From NCBI GenBank assembly GCA_002490665.1, contig DKUL01000014.1, forward strand, positions 1-41,341: a stretch of DNA of 41,341 bases. Direction: 5' to 3'. Positions 25,830 to 33,500 of the stretch are shown piece after piece. The notes beneath the pieces are model-generated. The model searched no databases and was not told where the DNA came from. It saw only the letters and a program-made list of their open reading frames with translations. Position 1 is the stretch's first letter. Every line of letters starts with the position of its first letter. The position numbers and the translations under genes were made by a program. The DNA comes from Lachnospiraceae bacterium UBA7205 (GTDB lineage: Bacteria > Bacillota > Clostridia > Lachnospirales > Lachnospiraceae).

Positions 25830-25858
25830 TACTATACACGACTTTTACTTTTATCTCA
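25830..25858 (-). promoter_or_regulatory. Promoter of AAA paralogue 1, copy 3 of the shared cassette
   Basis: On the minus strand TTGAGA (25853-25858), 17 nt, then TATAGT (25830-25835). The spacer ends in AAAAGTCGTG, exactly as at sbcD, and the leader again has ATATAAAA and a GGAGG-GGAC ribosome site. Confidence 0.7.
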
Positions 25859-25863
25859 ATACA

Positions 25864-25899
25864 AAAAGCACTCATTCAATGGCTGATATGAGTGCTTTT
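25864..25899. terminator. Terminator hairpin between surface-protein remnant and AAA paralogue 1
   Basis: AAAAGCACTCAT (25864-25875) pairs with ATGAGTGCTTTT (25888-25899), a 12-bp perfect stem. On the minus strand it follows the remnant's stop codon and is followed by TTTTTG, as expected for a terminator. Confidence 0.75.
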
Positions 25900-25903
25900 C
25901 TGG

Positions 25904-26026
25904 TTATTTTAAATTTACTTTTTTGGATACTTCCGATCCTGCAAAATCGCCAAGACCGGTTATCTTAATCTTGATTTTATTGCCCTTTGCAGCGGATGCG
26001 TCCGGCGTTACCGTGTAGTGTATGCA
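25904..26026 (-). pseudogene. 3' remnant of a second surface-protein gene (Ig-like module end)
   Basis: On the minus strand one frame reads about 40 residues with HYTVTPDASAAKGNK, KIKITGLGDFAGSEV and a closing KKVNLK before a TAA at 25904-25906. This resembles the closing module of the giant surface protein at 14651 (compare IQGMGRFYGTKTLKFKI). An in-frame TAA lies just upstream at 26027-26029, so only the 3' end remains. It is followed by a terminator and a promoter in the same order as at the 14651 gene and sbcD. Confidence 0.65.
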
Positions 26027-26144
26027 TTAATGCTTTGCGTCCATTTATCACTAAATGTTTGCCTTTTATATTATCACACTAATTTAATCTATGCAATACT
26101 TTTTTGGAATATTTTTCAACTTTTGTTTATTTCTCCAATCGTAT

Positions 26145-26226
26145 TCATAATCCGGAATTTGACGTTTTAATATCCTGCACGACCATCTCCACAATGGTTT
26201 CTCCGTCAATGCAAAAGTAATTTGTG
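26145..26226 (-). pseudogene. 3' remnant of a third AAA/PD-(D/E)XK paralogue
   Basis: On the minus strand the frame reads FCIDGETIVEMVVQDIK before a stop at 26145-26147. The DNA aligns with the C-terminal codons of both tandem genes, which end IRIGGKTIVEAVV. Upstream similarity stops at about 26226, where the 3' end of the small transporter gene follows. The interval 25801-26252 otherwise holds only the cassette, terminator and surface-protein remnant listed separately, and no intact gene. Confidence 0.6.
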
Positions 26227-26252
26227 CAGCCTGCGCAAATCCGTTCCCAGTC

Positions 26253-26684
26253 CTATTTCCACTTAAACAGCACAAATCCCCCAATGGCAACCAGTGCGCC
26301 AATGACTTTCCGCCAGCTAAACGGCTGCTTTTCCACGCCGAACATCCCAAAGAGCTCAATCAGGTACGCGACGATAAGCTGCGCGATGACAATCAGCATC
26401 ACCGCCTTTGCCGGTCCCAAGGCATCCATGCTCTTGATGACGGTCAGCGTGATAAACGCCCCCATCGCCCCGCCAAGCAGGAAATACTTCGGCTCCACGG
26501 CAAGCACGTCCCGAAAGGACGTCCTGTCCGCAAACAGCCATGCCACGATGCACACGAGAAATGCCGTGAACTGCACAAACGCGTTTGCCGCCCACATGCT
26601 TGACGCTTCAGTCACTTTTGTATTAAACACACCCTGCACGCTCATCAGCGCACCTGAAATCATTGCAATCAAAAATCCAATCAT
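26253..26684 (-). CDS. Small DMT-superfamily transporter, YdcZ/DUF606 type
   Basis: A 143-residue membrane protein with about five hydrophobic helices, beginning MIGFLIAMISGALMSVQGV and ending in a short KWK tail. This matches the half-size drug/metabolite transporter group (DUF606, YdcZ-like), which works as dimers; the substrate is unknown. The ATG start has a GGAGG site 10 nt upstream. It follows the solute-binding protein gene by about 70 nt on the same strand and may be the last gene of the arginine-region operon, but a functional link is unproven. Confidence 0.8.
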   Translation of the reverse strand: MIGFLIAMISGALMSVQGVFNTKVTEASSMWAANAFVQFTAFLVCIVAWLFADRTSFRDVLAVEPKYFLLGGAMGAFITLTVIKSMDALGPAKAVMLIVIAQLIVAYLIELFGMFGVEKQPFSWRKVIGALVAIGGFVLFKWK

Positions 26685-26755
26685 AAGACGCAAACCTCCT
26701 CAATACAACTATCCGTTTACGCTTATCATTGGATTTTTTGGTATATTTTATACTT

Positions 26756-28246
26756 CTATTGTGACGGTTCCTGCTGTGTTTCCGGCGTCACATCCAGCTC
26801 GCCGGTTCCTTCCTCGTATTCCACCGCCGGAAGCAGCTCTACCTGTGGATCCTCTATGGGTTCTTCCGTCACTGGCTCCCCTGCAAGCTGGGTTTTTATC
26901 TGTTCGGAAAGCTGCCGAATCTGCGTGTTCGCATCCGCCCCCGCCCAGACTTTTGCAAAACAGATTTCCAGCTCAACCCAGAAGTTCCCGGTTTCAAGCA
27001 TCTTCGGCATCGGAACCGACTCCTTATAGTTTTCCATAAACGCCGCCACATGCTCGTTCTCATAGGTTTCCCTTGTCACCGACGAAAGTTTTCCTGTCAT
27101 GCCATACAAATCGGCGCTGGCGTTTTTAATCAGGTAATCCATAAGGCGCAATGCCGACTCCTTATGCTCGGAATAACCGTTAATGACAAGTGCGTTTGTC
27201 ACGGACATTCCCCTTGTCGTAAGCTCCTGGTTAATATCAGGAAGCTTGGCTATTCCGTATTCAAAGCCAAATGCACCGTTTGCCGCAGCCTCATCAAGCT
27301 TTCTGATACAGTCGCTCGTGGCGATGGTATAAATCGTCTTTCCCTCCTGAAATTCCTGCATGATTGTATCGTAGTTGGTCTCCTTGGTATCAATGGAAAA
27401 GAACTGGTTGAGTTCCTGATAAACCTTCAGGCTGGAAACAGACTCTGTATTATAAATGTCAATCTGTGACTTGTCATCCCCTGCCGCACCGCCTACTGAT
27501 ATATAGTTACCCATAAAAAAGTAATTATAAAAGATGTCCGACACATCCCACCGGAAGAAATACTCCACATTTTCTGGTGTGGAATACTGGTCTGCAAACG
27601 TCAGGATGTCCACAATGGAGGCGGGAACAAGCTGTTCTGCCGTCACCATTTCCTCCGCGCCCTGCACGCTCTCTGTGTTTTCCGAACCGTCTTCCCCGTT
27701 TCCTACTCCGTTTGCATCATCGGCAATCTGCTGCAGATACGTCTTGTTGTATAGCAGTGCGCTTGTCTCAAAGTACATCGGACATGCCACAAATTTTCCG
27801 TTGTAGCTTACTGCATTCCGTGCCGCCTGGTGAAACAGCGGTTCCTCATAGACTGGTGCTGTTTCAGGAAGCTGTGTCGCAAGTCCTGCCAGATATGCTT
27901 TCTCAAGGGTGTCGTTACTCATAATATAGATATCCGGTGTATCCTTCTGCTCATCCAGGCTCGCCGTGTTGATGGCCTCCAGGTATTCCAGCCCCGACAC
28001 CAGCTGCGCATCCACACGGATATCCGTACTGTCATAAAATTCCAGCACCTTGCTGTTGAGATAATCCGTCAGCGCATCGTCCGTGTACCACAAATGTATG
28101 GTTTCCTTTCTGCCGCCCAAATCCGATAAGGAATCCCCTTTTTCAGGCAGTGCCTGAAAAAGAAAAGCGACGGTCAGGATGACCAGTGCAGCCGCAAGGA
28201 CGGCAGCAACGCCAATCAGTCTCTTTTTAATTTTCTCGTGTTTCAT
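26756..28246 (-). CDS. Extracellular solute-binding protein (family 1), membrane-anchored
   Basis: A 496-residue protein with an N-terminal hydrophobic helix (about residues 10-31) and a family 1 binding fold, with IHLWYTDDALTDYL early and the hinge-region string GMSVTNALVING. No lipobox cysteine follows the helix, so it may be an uncleaved membrane anchor rather than a lipoprotein. The C-terminus is an acidic, Pro/Glu-rich tail. Its ATG overlaps the argD stop (ATGA), so translation is probably coupled to argD. No permease or ATPase gene is nearby. A role in uptake or sensing tied to arginine metabolism is an inference from position only. Confidence 0.8.
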   Translation of the reverse strand: MKHEKIKKRLIGVAAVLAAALVILTVAFLFQALPEKGDSLSDLGGRKETIHLWYTDDALTDYLNSKVLEFYDSTDIRVDAQLVSGLEYLEAINTASLDEQKDTPDIYIMSNDTLEKAYLAGLATQLPETAPVYEEPLFHQAARNAVSYNGKFVACPMYFETSALLYNKTYLQQIADDANGVGNGEDGSENTESVQGAEEMVTAEQLVPASIVDILTFADQYSTPENVEYFFRWDVSDIFYNYFFMGNYISVGGAAGDDKSQIDIYNTESVSSLKVYQELNQFFSIDTKETNYDTIMQEFQEGKTIYTIATSDCIRKLDEAAANGAFGFEYGIAKLPDINQELTTRGMSVTNALVINGYSEHKESALRLMDYLIKNASADLYGMTGKLSSVTRETYENEHVAAFMENYKESVPMPKMLETGNFWVELEICFAKVWAGADANTQIRQLSEQIKTQLAGEPVTEEPIEDPQVELLPAVEYEEGTGELDVTPETQQEPSQ

Positions 28247-29457
28247 CTAACTTCCTCATTCTGTTTCATTTCGGAAAAGCATGCATCCACAATTCCTATC
28301 ATGTTATCCACATCTGTCTTTGTCACAATCAGCGGCGGGATAAACCGGATAATGTTCGTGCCGGCATTAATCAGCAAAAGCCCCTTTTCTATCGTCCTGT
28401 TGATAATTTCGCTCACCGGCATGTCACATTCCAGTCCCTGCATCAGGCCGACACCCCTATGTGCCTTGATATGGTCATGCCTCGCTGCCAGTTCATCTAA
28501 TTTTTCATACAAGTAAGCGCCCGTCTCATTCACATTCGCTAAAATGTCCTGTTCGTCAAACAAGTCAATCACTTTTGAAATCGCCGCACACGCAAGCGGG
28601 TTGCCGCCGTAAGTCGTCCCATGGTCCCCGCTAGTCAGCGACTGCTGCGCCACCCTTTCCGTCATCATGAACGCCCCGACCGGGACACCGCACCCAATCG
28701 CCTTGGCGCTTGTCATAATATCAGGCTTTATGCCGTAGCGCTGCCATGCGAACATCGTACCCGTCCGCCCCATGCCGCACTGAATCTCGTCCAGAACCAG
28801 CAGGATATCCCTCTCGTCGCAAAGTGCCCGCACCTGCCGCAGAAACGTCTCCTCTGCCGGATAAATGCCACCCTCTCCCTGAACCGTCTCAAGGATAACC
28901 GCACACGTCTTATCCGTCACCTGTGCCCTGACACTCTCAAAGTCATTGAAATCGGCAAATTTAATGTTGCCAATCAGCGGCTCAAACGCCTCCCTGTAAT
29001 GCGGATTTCCCGTCACGGCAAGCGCACCCATCGTCCTTCCGTGAAAGGAATGGTTCATCGCAATAATCTCATGGTCTGTGTGTCCGTCCCGCAGAAACGC
29101 ATATTTTCTTGCCGCCTTGAGCGCACCCTCGACCGCCTCCGCACCGCTGTTGGTAAAAAAGACTCTGTCCATGCCCGAAACAGCTTTCAGCTTCTTTGCC
29201 GCCTCGATTGCCGGAATATTGTAATAGTAATTTGAGGTGTGAATCACCTTGTCAATCTGTGCCTTCAGTGCATCGTTGTACACCTTGTTGTTATAACCGA
29301 GCGCAAACACTGCGATACCTGCCACAAAATCAAGGTACTTTTTTCCCTCGATATCGTACATGTACATCCCGTCGCCCTTCTCCCACACAATCTGATAACG
29401 GTTGTAGGTGTGAAGCAGCGCCGCCTCCGCCTCGTCAATATATTCCTTCATATTCAT
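28243..29457 (-). CDS. argD: Acetylornithine aminotransferase
   Basis: A 404-residue class III PLP-dependent aminotransferase that converts N-acetylglutamate semialdehyde to N-acetylornithine using glutamate. Visible motifs are FTNSGAEAVEGALKAARKY (101-119), the region LVLDEIQCGMGRTG (220-233) with the PLP-contacting Asp, and the PLP-binding lysine in MTSAKAIGCGVPVG (K252). The start at MNMKEY follows GGAGGA; the second Met is two codons on. It lies 17 nt after argB and overlaps the next gene. Ornithine or GABA aminotransferases are relatives, but the argJ-argB-argD context settles the call. Confidence 0.93.
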   Translation of the reverse strand: MNMKEYIDEAEAALLHTYNRYQIVWEKGDGMYMYDIEGKKYLDFVAGIAVFALGYNNKVYNDALKAQIDKVIHTSNYYYNIPAIEAAKKLKAVSGMDRVFFTNSGAEAVEGALKAARKYAFLRDGHTDHEIIAMNHSFHGRTMGALAVTGNPHYREAFEPLIGNIKFADFNDFESVRAQVTDKTCAVILETVQGEGGIYPAEETFLRQVRALCDERDILLVLDEIQCGMGRTGTMFAWQRYGIKPDIMTSAKAIGCGVPVGAFMMTERVAQQSLTSGDHGTTYGGNPLACAAISKVIDLFDEQDILANVNETGAYLYEKLDELAARHDHIKAHRGVGLMQGLECDMPVSEIINRTIEKGLLLINAGTNIIRFIPPLIVTKTDVDNMIGIVDACFSEMKQNEEVR

Positions 29458-29474
29458 GATACTTCATCCTCCGA

Positions 29475-30377
29475 TTACTCAATATCCATGTGGTCCAGAT
29501 CCTCGTCCTTGACTATCGCCGTACCAATACCATTTCTGGTAAAGACCTCCAGCAGCAGACAGTGCGGAATCCGTCCGTCAAGTATATGCACGCGGTTCAC
29601 GCCGTTCTTGATTGCGCTGGTGCAGTTGCCAAGCTTGGGCAGCATGCCGCCGCCGATAAAGCCGTCCTCAATCAGCTTCTCTGCCTGCGTCGCCGTGATT
29701 CTTGAAATAAACGAGGATTTGTCGTTGATATCCTTGTACAGACCCTCGATGTCCGTCAAAAAGGCAAGCTTCTCCGCGCCGACTGCCTTCGCAATCGCAC
29801 ACGCCGCATCGTCCGCATTGATGTTGTAGGTCTGAAAATGCTCGTCGAGGCCGATTGGCGCCACGATGGGCAGAAAGTCCTTTTCAATCAGGTCAAACAG
29901 CACCTTGGGATTGACTTCCTTGATGTCACCCACATAGCCAATGTCCTGTCCGTCTGCATACTTTTTTTCCACCTTCAGCAGTCCGCCGTCCTTGCCGCTG
30001 ACGCCTACCGCCTTCACGCCAAGCTCCTGCACCATGGTCACTAGACTCTTGTTGACCTTGTTCAGCACCATCTCCGCAATCTCCATCGTGGCGTCGTCCG
30101 TGACACGCAGGCCGTTTACAAACTGCGCCTCCATGCCGACCTTCTCCACCCAGCGGCTGATTTCCTTGCCGCCGCCATGCACGATAATCGGCTTAAAGCC
30201 TACCAGCTTTAAGAGTGTCACATCCTTGATGACATTCTTTTGCAGCTCCTCGTTGCTCATGGCGCTTCCGCCGTATTTTACGACAATGTATTTCCTGTTA
30301 AATTTCTGTATGTAGGGAAGCGCCTCAATCAGCACCTCTGCCTTTGACAGAACCTTGTTCATATCCTGTTCGTTCAT
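29475..30377 (-). CDS. argB: Acetylglutamate kinase
   Basis: A 300-residue amino-acid kinase that phosphorylates N-acetylglutamate, usually the arginine-inhibited step in organisms with ArgJ. The fold is seen in KYIVVKYGGSAMS (29-41), IIVHGGGKEIS (64-74) and the nucleotide-site region INADDAACAIAKAVG. Its length and N-terminal helix (MNEQDMNKVLSKAEVLIEAL) fit the arginine-sensitive hexameric type. The start has a modest AGGG ribosome site; an alternative Met lies five codons later. It sits between argJ and argD. Confidence 0.94.
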   Translation of the reverse strand: MNEQDMNKVLSKAEVLIEALPYIQKFNRKYIVVKYGGSAMSNEELQKNVIKDVTLLKLVGFKPIIVHGGGKEISRWVEKVGMEAQFVNGLRVTDDATMEIAEMVLNKVNKSLVTMVQELGVKAVGVSGKDGGLLKVEKKYADGQDIGYVGDIKEVNPKVLFDLIEKDFLPIVAPIGLDEHFQTYNINADDAACAIAKAVGAEKLAFLTDIEGLYKDINDKSSFISRITATQAEKLIEDGFIGGGMLPKLGNCTSAIKNGVNRVHILDGRIPHCLLLEVFTRNGIGTAIVKDEDLDHMDIE

Positions 30378-30451
30378 TCGATTTCCCTGCTCCTTTTTCC
30401 ATACTCCGTTAAACCGTAACCGTCTCCTGTTATAGGCATCAAGCCCTAAAC

Positions 30452-31675
30452 TTAACTCCTATAATCCGCATTGATTTTCACATAGTCATACGTCAAATCA
30501 CAGCCCCACGCCGTCGCCGTCTCCGTTCCCATCTTCATGTCAGCCAGCACGGTCACCTCCGGCTCCGACAAAATCCTTGTCGCTTCCTCCTCGCTGTAGT
30601 CTGTCGCCATGCCGTCTTTGTAAATCAGCAGCTTTCCGGCTTTACTCTCAAAAGAAAGCGCCACCTTCCCCGGGTCGAATTCCACACCGGAATAGCCAAG
30701 CGCACATAAGAATCTTCCAAAATTCGCATCATGCCCATAGATTGCAGCCTTGCAGAGGCTCGAGCCAATCACCGACTTTGCCAGAATGCGCGCCTCCTGC
30801 TTTGTCGCGGCATTGATGACTGTCGTCTCGAACAGTGCCGTCGCGCCCTCGCCGTCCCCTGCCATCTTTCTTGCAAGGTAAGTATTGACAAAATCAAGCG
30901 CCTCGCAGAATGCATCATAGTCGGCACCCTTTTCTGTAATTTCTGCATTTCCGGCAAGACCGTTTGCCAGCAAAAGACAGGTGTCGTTTGTCGAAGTGTC
31001 GCCATCGACGGATATCATGTTATAGGAGTCGATGATACTGCTGCTTAACGCCTCCTGCAGAAGCGGCTTGCTGATTGCCGCATCGGTTGTGATGTAGGCG
31101 AGCATGGTGCACATATTCGGGTGAATCATGCCGGATCCCTTGCTCATGCCGCCGATGGTCACTGTCTTTCCGCCAAGCTCAATGGTCACCGCGATTTCCT
31201 TATTGACGGTGTCGGTCGTCATGATTGCCCTGGAAGCCGTTGTCCCAGCCTCGGCAGAACCATCCTTTGCTGCCACAAGCATTTTGATTCCCTCATTGAT
31301 GCGCTCCATCGGAAGCTGCATGCCTATCACGCCTGTCGAGCCGACAAGAACCGCATTTTCAGGAATCTGCAAAAGACCGGATGCGGTCCGTGCCTCCTCA
31401 CGGCAGTAGTCCATTCCCTGTTTTCCCGTACATGCATTCGCAATTCCGGCATTGACAATGACAGCCTGTGCATAGAGGCTGTTCTCCACAATCTCCTTGT
31501 CCCACATGACAGGCGCTGCCTTGACCACATTGGTCGTAAACGTTCCAGCCGCCCTGCATGGCGCAGTACTGTAAATCAGCGCCATGTCCATCCTGTCCTT
31601 ATATTTAATGTTTGCCGCAGTGCCTGCTGCCTCAAATCCCTTTGCAGCGGTCACGCCGCCCTGTATCTGTTTCAT
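30452..31675 (-). CDS. argJ: Bifunctional ornithine acetyltransferase / N-acetylglutamate synthase
   Basis: A 407-residue ArgJ that recycles the acetyl group from N-acetylornithine to glutamate and may also use acetyl-CoA. The protein self-cleaves before a threonine in KGSGMIHPNMCTMLAY (T190), giving alpha and beta chains; the oxyanion-hole region VGSTGVIG is present at 111-118. I start at MKQIQGGVTA because GGAGG precedes it at proper spacing; upstream Mets are too close to the ribosome site. It is the first gene of the argJ-argB-argD series. A palindrome resembling an ArgR site lies just upstream. Confidence 0.94.
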   Translation of the reverse strand: MKQIQGGVTAAKGFEAAGTAANIKYKDRMDMALIYSTAPCRAAGTFTTNVVKAAPVMWDKEIVENSLYAQAVIVNAGIANACTGKQGMDYCREEARTASGLLQIPENAVLVGSTGVIGMQLPMERINEGIKMLVAAKDGSAEAGTTASRAIMTTDTVNKEIAVTIELGGKTVTIGGMSKGSGMIHPNMCTMLAYITTDAAISKPLLQEALSSSIIDSYNMISVDGDTSTNDTCLLLANGLAGNAEITEKGADYDAFCEALDFVNTYLARKMAGDGEGATALFETTVINAATKQEARILAKSVIGSSLCKAAIYGHDANFGRFLCALGYSGVEFDPGKVALSFESKAGKLLIYKDGMATDYSEEEATRILSEPEVTVLADMKMGTETATAWGCDLTYDYVKINADYRS

Positions 31676-31697
31676 ATCCATATCCTCCATTCGGATC

Positions 31698-31717
31698 TGT
31701 AAATAAATAACTTTACA
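31698..31717. promoter_or_regulatory. Possible ArgR (ARG box-like) operator upstream of argJ
   Basis: TGTAAATAAATAACTTTACA is an AT-rich 20-bp imperfect palindrome with TGTAAA/TTTACA ends, 23 nt before the argJ start. ArgR family sites are AT-rich palindromes of about this size. The match is by eye only. Confidence 0.35.
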
Positions 31718-31747
31718 ATCTTGCTTGCCTATGTCTCCGATTGCACA

Positions 31748-31793
31748 GGTCAAAAAGCCTCAACATAGCCCGCTATGTCTTCGTTTTTTGACC
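31748..31793. repeat. Nested palindrome in the argJ-GNAT intergenic region
   Basis: GGTCAAAAA (31748-31756) pairs with TTTTTGACC (31785-31793), enclosing ACATAG/CTATGT (31763-31768 with 31773-31778) around a CCCG loop. It could terminate the acetyltransferase transcript, act in the argJ leader, or be a dispersed palindromic repeat. Confidence 0.5.
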
Positions 31794-31862
31794 ATTACGT
31801 AGTAATTTGCATACTCGAAGACATATTCAGCGCAATATTGCAATGTTATTTTTTACAGCTCC

Positions 31863-32306
31863 TTATTTGTTGAACGCCTCAATGTTTTCATCATTCAGCA
31901 CAAAGTCGTAATAGTTCAAATCCTCGCGCTGTTTCCAGCCGACACTGTGCCAGAACGCATTCCCGACGTCATTCCTGGTAAATGCAATCAGGCTCACTTT
32001 GTTTATATTTTCTCTTTTCAGGGCATCCATGCAGAACACCACCATCGCCTTGCCGATGCCGCGTCTGCGGTATGCCGGATTAACACATACATGGTACAGA
32101 CAGCCGCGCCTGCCGTCATGCCCGCAGAGGATTGCCCCCACTACCGTGCCATCCTCCACTGCCACCACGCTTGACGTCGGGTTCCTTTGCAGGAAACGCT
32201 CCACGCCCTCCCGCGAATCATCTATACTCCTGATGGCAAATCCCTTGATTGTCATCCACAATGCCCGTACCTGTTCGTAATCCTCAATTGTCATCAACCT
32301 AACCAT
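31863..32306 (-). CDS. GNAT family N-acetyltransferase
   Basis: A 147-residue single-domain GNAT protein. The acetyl-CoA pyrophosphate loop is seen in VNPAYRRRGIGKAMVVF (residues 76-92, motif A), and the C-terminal part has NDVGNAFWHSVGWKQR, typical of motif B. The acceptor substrate cannot be told. It lies upstream of argJ on the same strand, separated by a strong nested palindrome, so it may be a separate transcript. It is not an obvious NAGS, since it lacks the amino-acid kinase domain and the classic ArgA features, but a link to arginine acetylation cannot be excluded. Confidence 0.85.
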   Translation of the reverse strand: MVRLMTIEDYEQVRALWMTIKGFAIRSIDDSREGVERFLQRNPTSSVVAVEDGTVVGAILCGHDGRRGCLYHVCVNPAYRRRGIGKAMVVFCMDALKRENINKVSLIAFTRNDVGNAFWHSVGWKQREDLNYYDFVLNDENIEAFNK

Positions 32307-32550
32307 ATCGAAATGCCATCCTCTCTGTCATAAGTCCTGCCTCATTCAGACCGCATGACCACCTTACCATAATAATTTATTATAAGAAGAAATACAACCA
32401 TTTTCGCCAAAATATTATAGTAAGCGCAAATTATATTTGTGTTTACCTGCGCCGACTGCATGCTGCAAAGCAGCTAAATTCGTTATGCGGTCTTATACAT
32501 CAATTATAGTAAATGGCAAATTTTTTTCGTTTACTATGCAACTTTAACGC
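32307..32550. other. AT-rich intergenic region with imperfect palindromes
   Basis: No gene is visible. Two related stretches, TTATAGTAAGCGCAAATTATA and TTATAGTAAATGGCAAATTT (about 32410 and 32504), each followed by TTTAC-type bases, resemble each other. The second forms a hairpin TATAGTAAA/TTTACTATG that may end transcription of the gene at 32551. Confidence 0.4.
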
Positions 32551-33012
32551 TCAGTCGCCCATCGCCTCGACATACAGAATCGTTCCTGCCTCATTGATGT
32601 AGACTTCCGTGCACATCTTCCTCGTATCCTTAACCCCTGTCTGAAAAGCAAATGCTGCGTTCTTGACATGTCTCCACTTTTGTCCCTTCACCTCATCCGG
32701 AGCATAGTACAGCGCGATTTTTGCAGCCTCGTCCTCTATCTCCATCCCCCCTAACTGACTACTGACATCCTTGTCATAAAAAGCAAATATGTAGAGGGTC
32801 GTCGTCACCAGCCCGACTCCTCCTGATGACTTGCTGCACCATTTCATCTCCGATGTCTCTGGAAAATCGGGAAAATGATTGTAAATGGGGGCAGCTTCCG
32901 TACTTGTCATTACGGAATCCTTTCCTTTGGCGCCAAGCGCCGCAAAAACCAGTGCCGCAAGGAATGCTCCCCCGACTGCCAGCACCAGCAAGACCATGGA
33001 ACTCTTTTTCAT
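32551..33012 (-). CDS. Uncharacterised small membrane-anchored or secreted protein
   Basis: A 153-residue protein that I do not recognise. It opens with KKSSMVLLVLAVGGAFLAALVF, a signal peptide or N-terminal anchor without a lipobox cysteine; the remaining 125 residues are soluble and external. The visible strings KWCSKSSGGVGLVTTTLYIFAF and the ending EAGTILYVEAMGD suggest a small alpha/beta domain. The start chosen is the ATG after AAGGGG; the open frame extends twelve codons upstream. It is a single-gene unit between GNAT and argG. Confidence 0.6.
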   Translation of the reverse strand: MKKSSMVLLVLAVGGAFLAALVFAALGAKGKDSVMTSTEAAPIYNHFPDFPETSEMKWCSKSSGGVGLVTTTLYIFAFYDKDVSSQLGGMEIEDEAAKIALYYAPDEVKGQKWRHVKNAAFAFQTGVKDTRKMCTEVYINEAGTILYVEAMGD

Positions 33013-33273
33013 CCTTATACCCCTTGCGTGCTTCGGCACGCATACCAATCAATAGTTTGAAAGTGCACTTCTTTCAAAATTTTCTCCTATCCCGGGACGT
33101 GTCCGAATCATGCTCCCGGACATCCATTTCCGAATCCATACCTTGAATCTGCCTGCTCTGCCGTCCTTGTTGCGGCAGGCATCAGGCTTTGAATTTTTAT
33201 TCATTAATATGCGAATATTATTCATTCTTTTTTCTATATTTTACACCTTTATTCATTTTTGTCAACACAAAAC
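33013..33273. other. Intergenic region upstream of the argG promoter
   Basis: No gene is visible. It holds hairpin-forming sequence (GTCCG/CGGAC near 33100-33121; TGCCTGC/GCAGGCA near 33149-33182). It is followed by a very AT-rich stretch with ATTCATTAATATGCGAATAT and several ATTCA half-sites (33200-33260) that could bind ArgR. Confidence 0.4.
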
Positions 33274-33287
33274 TGTATAAATTTACA
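33274..33287. promoter_or_regulatory. Possible ArgR operator at the argG promoter
   Basis: TGTATAAATTTACA is an AT-rich palindrome immediately upstream of the argG -35 box. It resembles the TGTAAA/TTTACA site before argJ. The assignment is by eye. Confidence 0.35.
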
Positions 33288-33288
33288 C

Positions 33289-33317
33289 TTGATTTATACC
33301 ATACAATGATGTATAGT
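33289..33317 (+). promoter_or_regulatory. Promoter of argG
   Basis: TTGATT (33289-33294), 17 nt, then TATAGT (33312-33317). Transcription would start near 33324 and run through structured element copy B before reaching argG, giving a leader of about 175 nt. Confidence 0.65.
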
Positions 33318-33358
33318 AGCAGTAGAGTATTTAAAGTCTCTAAATTTTTTATGCTATG

Positions 33359-33477
33359 CTGGGGGCGAAAAACGACCGCCCAGTATAAAGTCATGCACAC
33401 AGCCGCATAAGGAACTGTGCCGCTTTGCGGCTGGTGCGGTACTTACAATAGATTTCATCTGTCGTGAGTATAATTTA
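33359..33477 (+). repeat. Structured dispersed element, copy B (in the argG leader)
   Basis: This aligns along its length with 5736-5862. It begins with a CTGGG/CCCAG hairpin (33359-33363 with 33379-33383), contains GCCGCTTTGCGGC, and ends with a hairpin pairing ACTTAC (33441-33446) with GTGAGT (33464-33469) and AGAT with ATCT. Where copy A has C-G pairs, copy B can have T-G pairs, so the fold is kept. It ends about 23 nt before the argG start. Confidence 0.65.
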
Positions 33478-33500
33478 TACAAAAAGGAGAATATAAAATT

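Noticed and set aside
20900..26252. Insertion sequence or prophage as the vehicle of the AAA block
   Set aside because: No transposase, integrase, terminal inverted repeats with target duplications, or phage structural genes were seen.
31760..31795. Eleven-residue leader peptide with two adjacent arginine codons upstream of argJ
   Set aside because: It lies in the arm of the nested palindrome, has no ribosome site, and two Arg codons are weak evidence for attenuation.
33013..33500. T-box or known riboswitch in the argG leader
   Set aside because: I found no T-box sequence (such as TGGNACCGCG), specifier-loop layout or recognisable riboswitch core; the structure present is the dispersed element.
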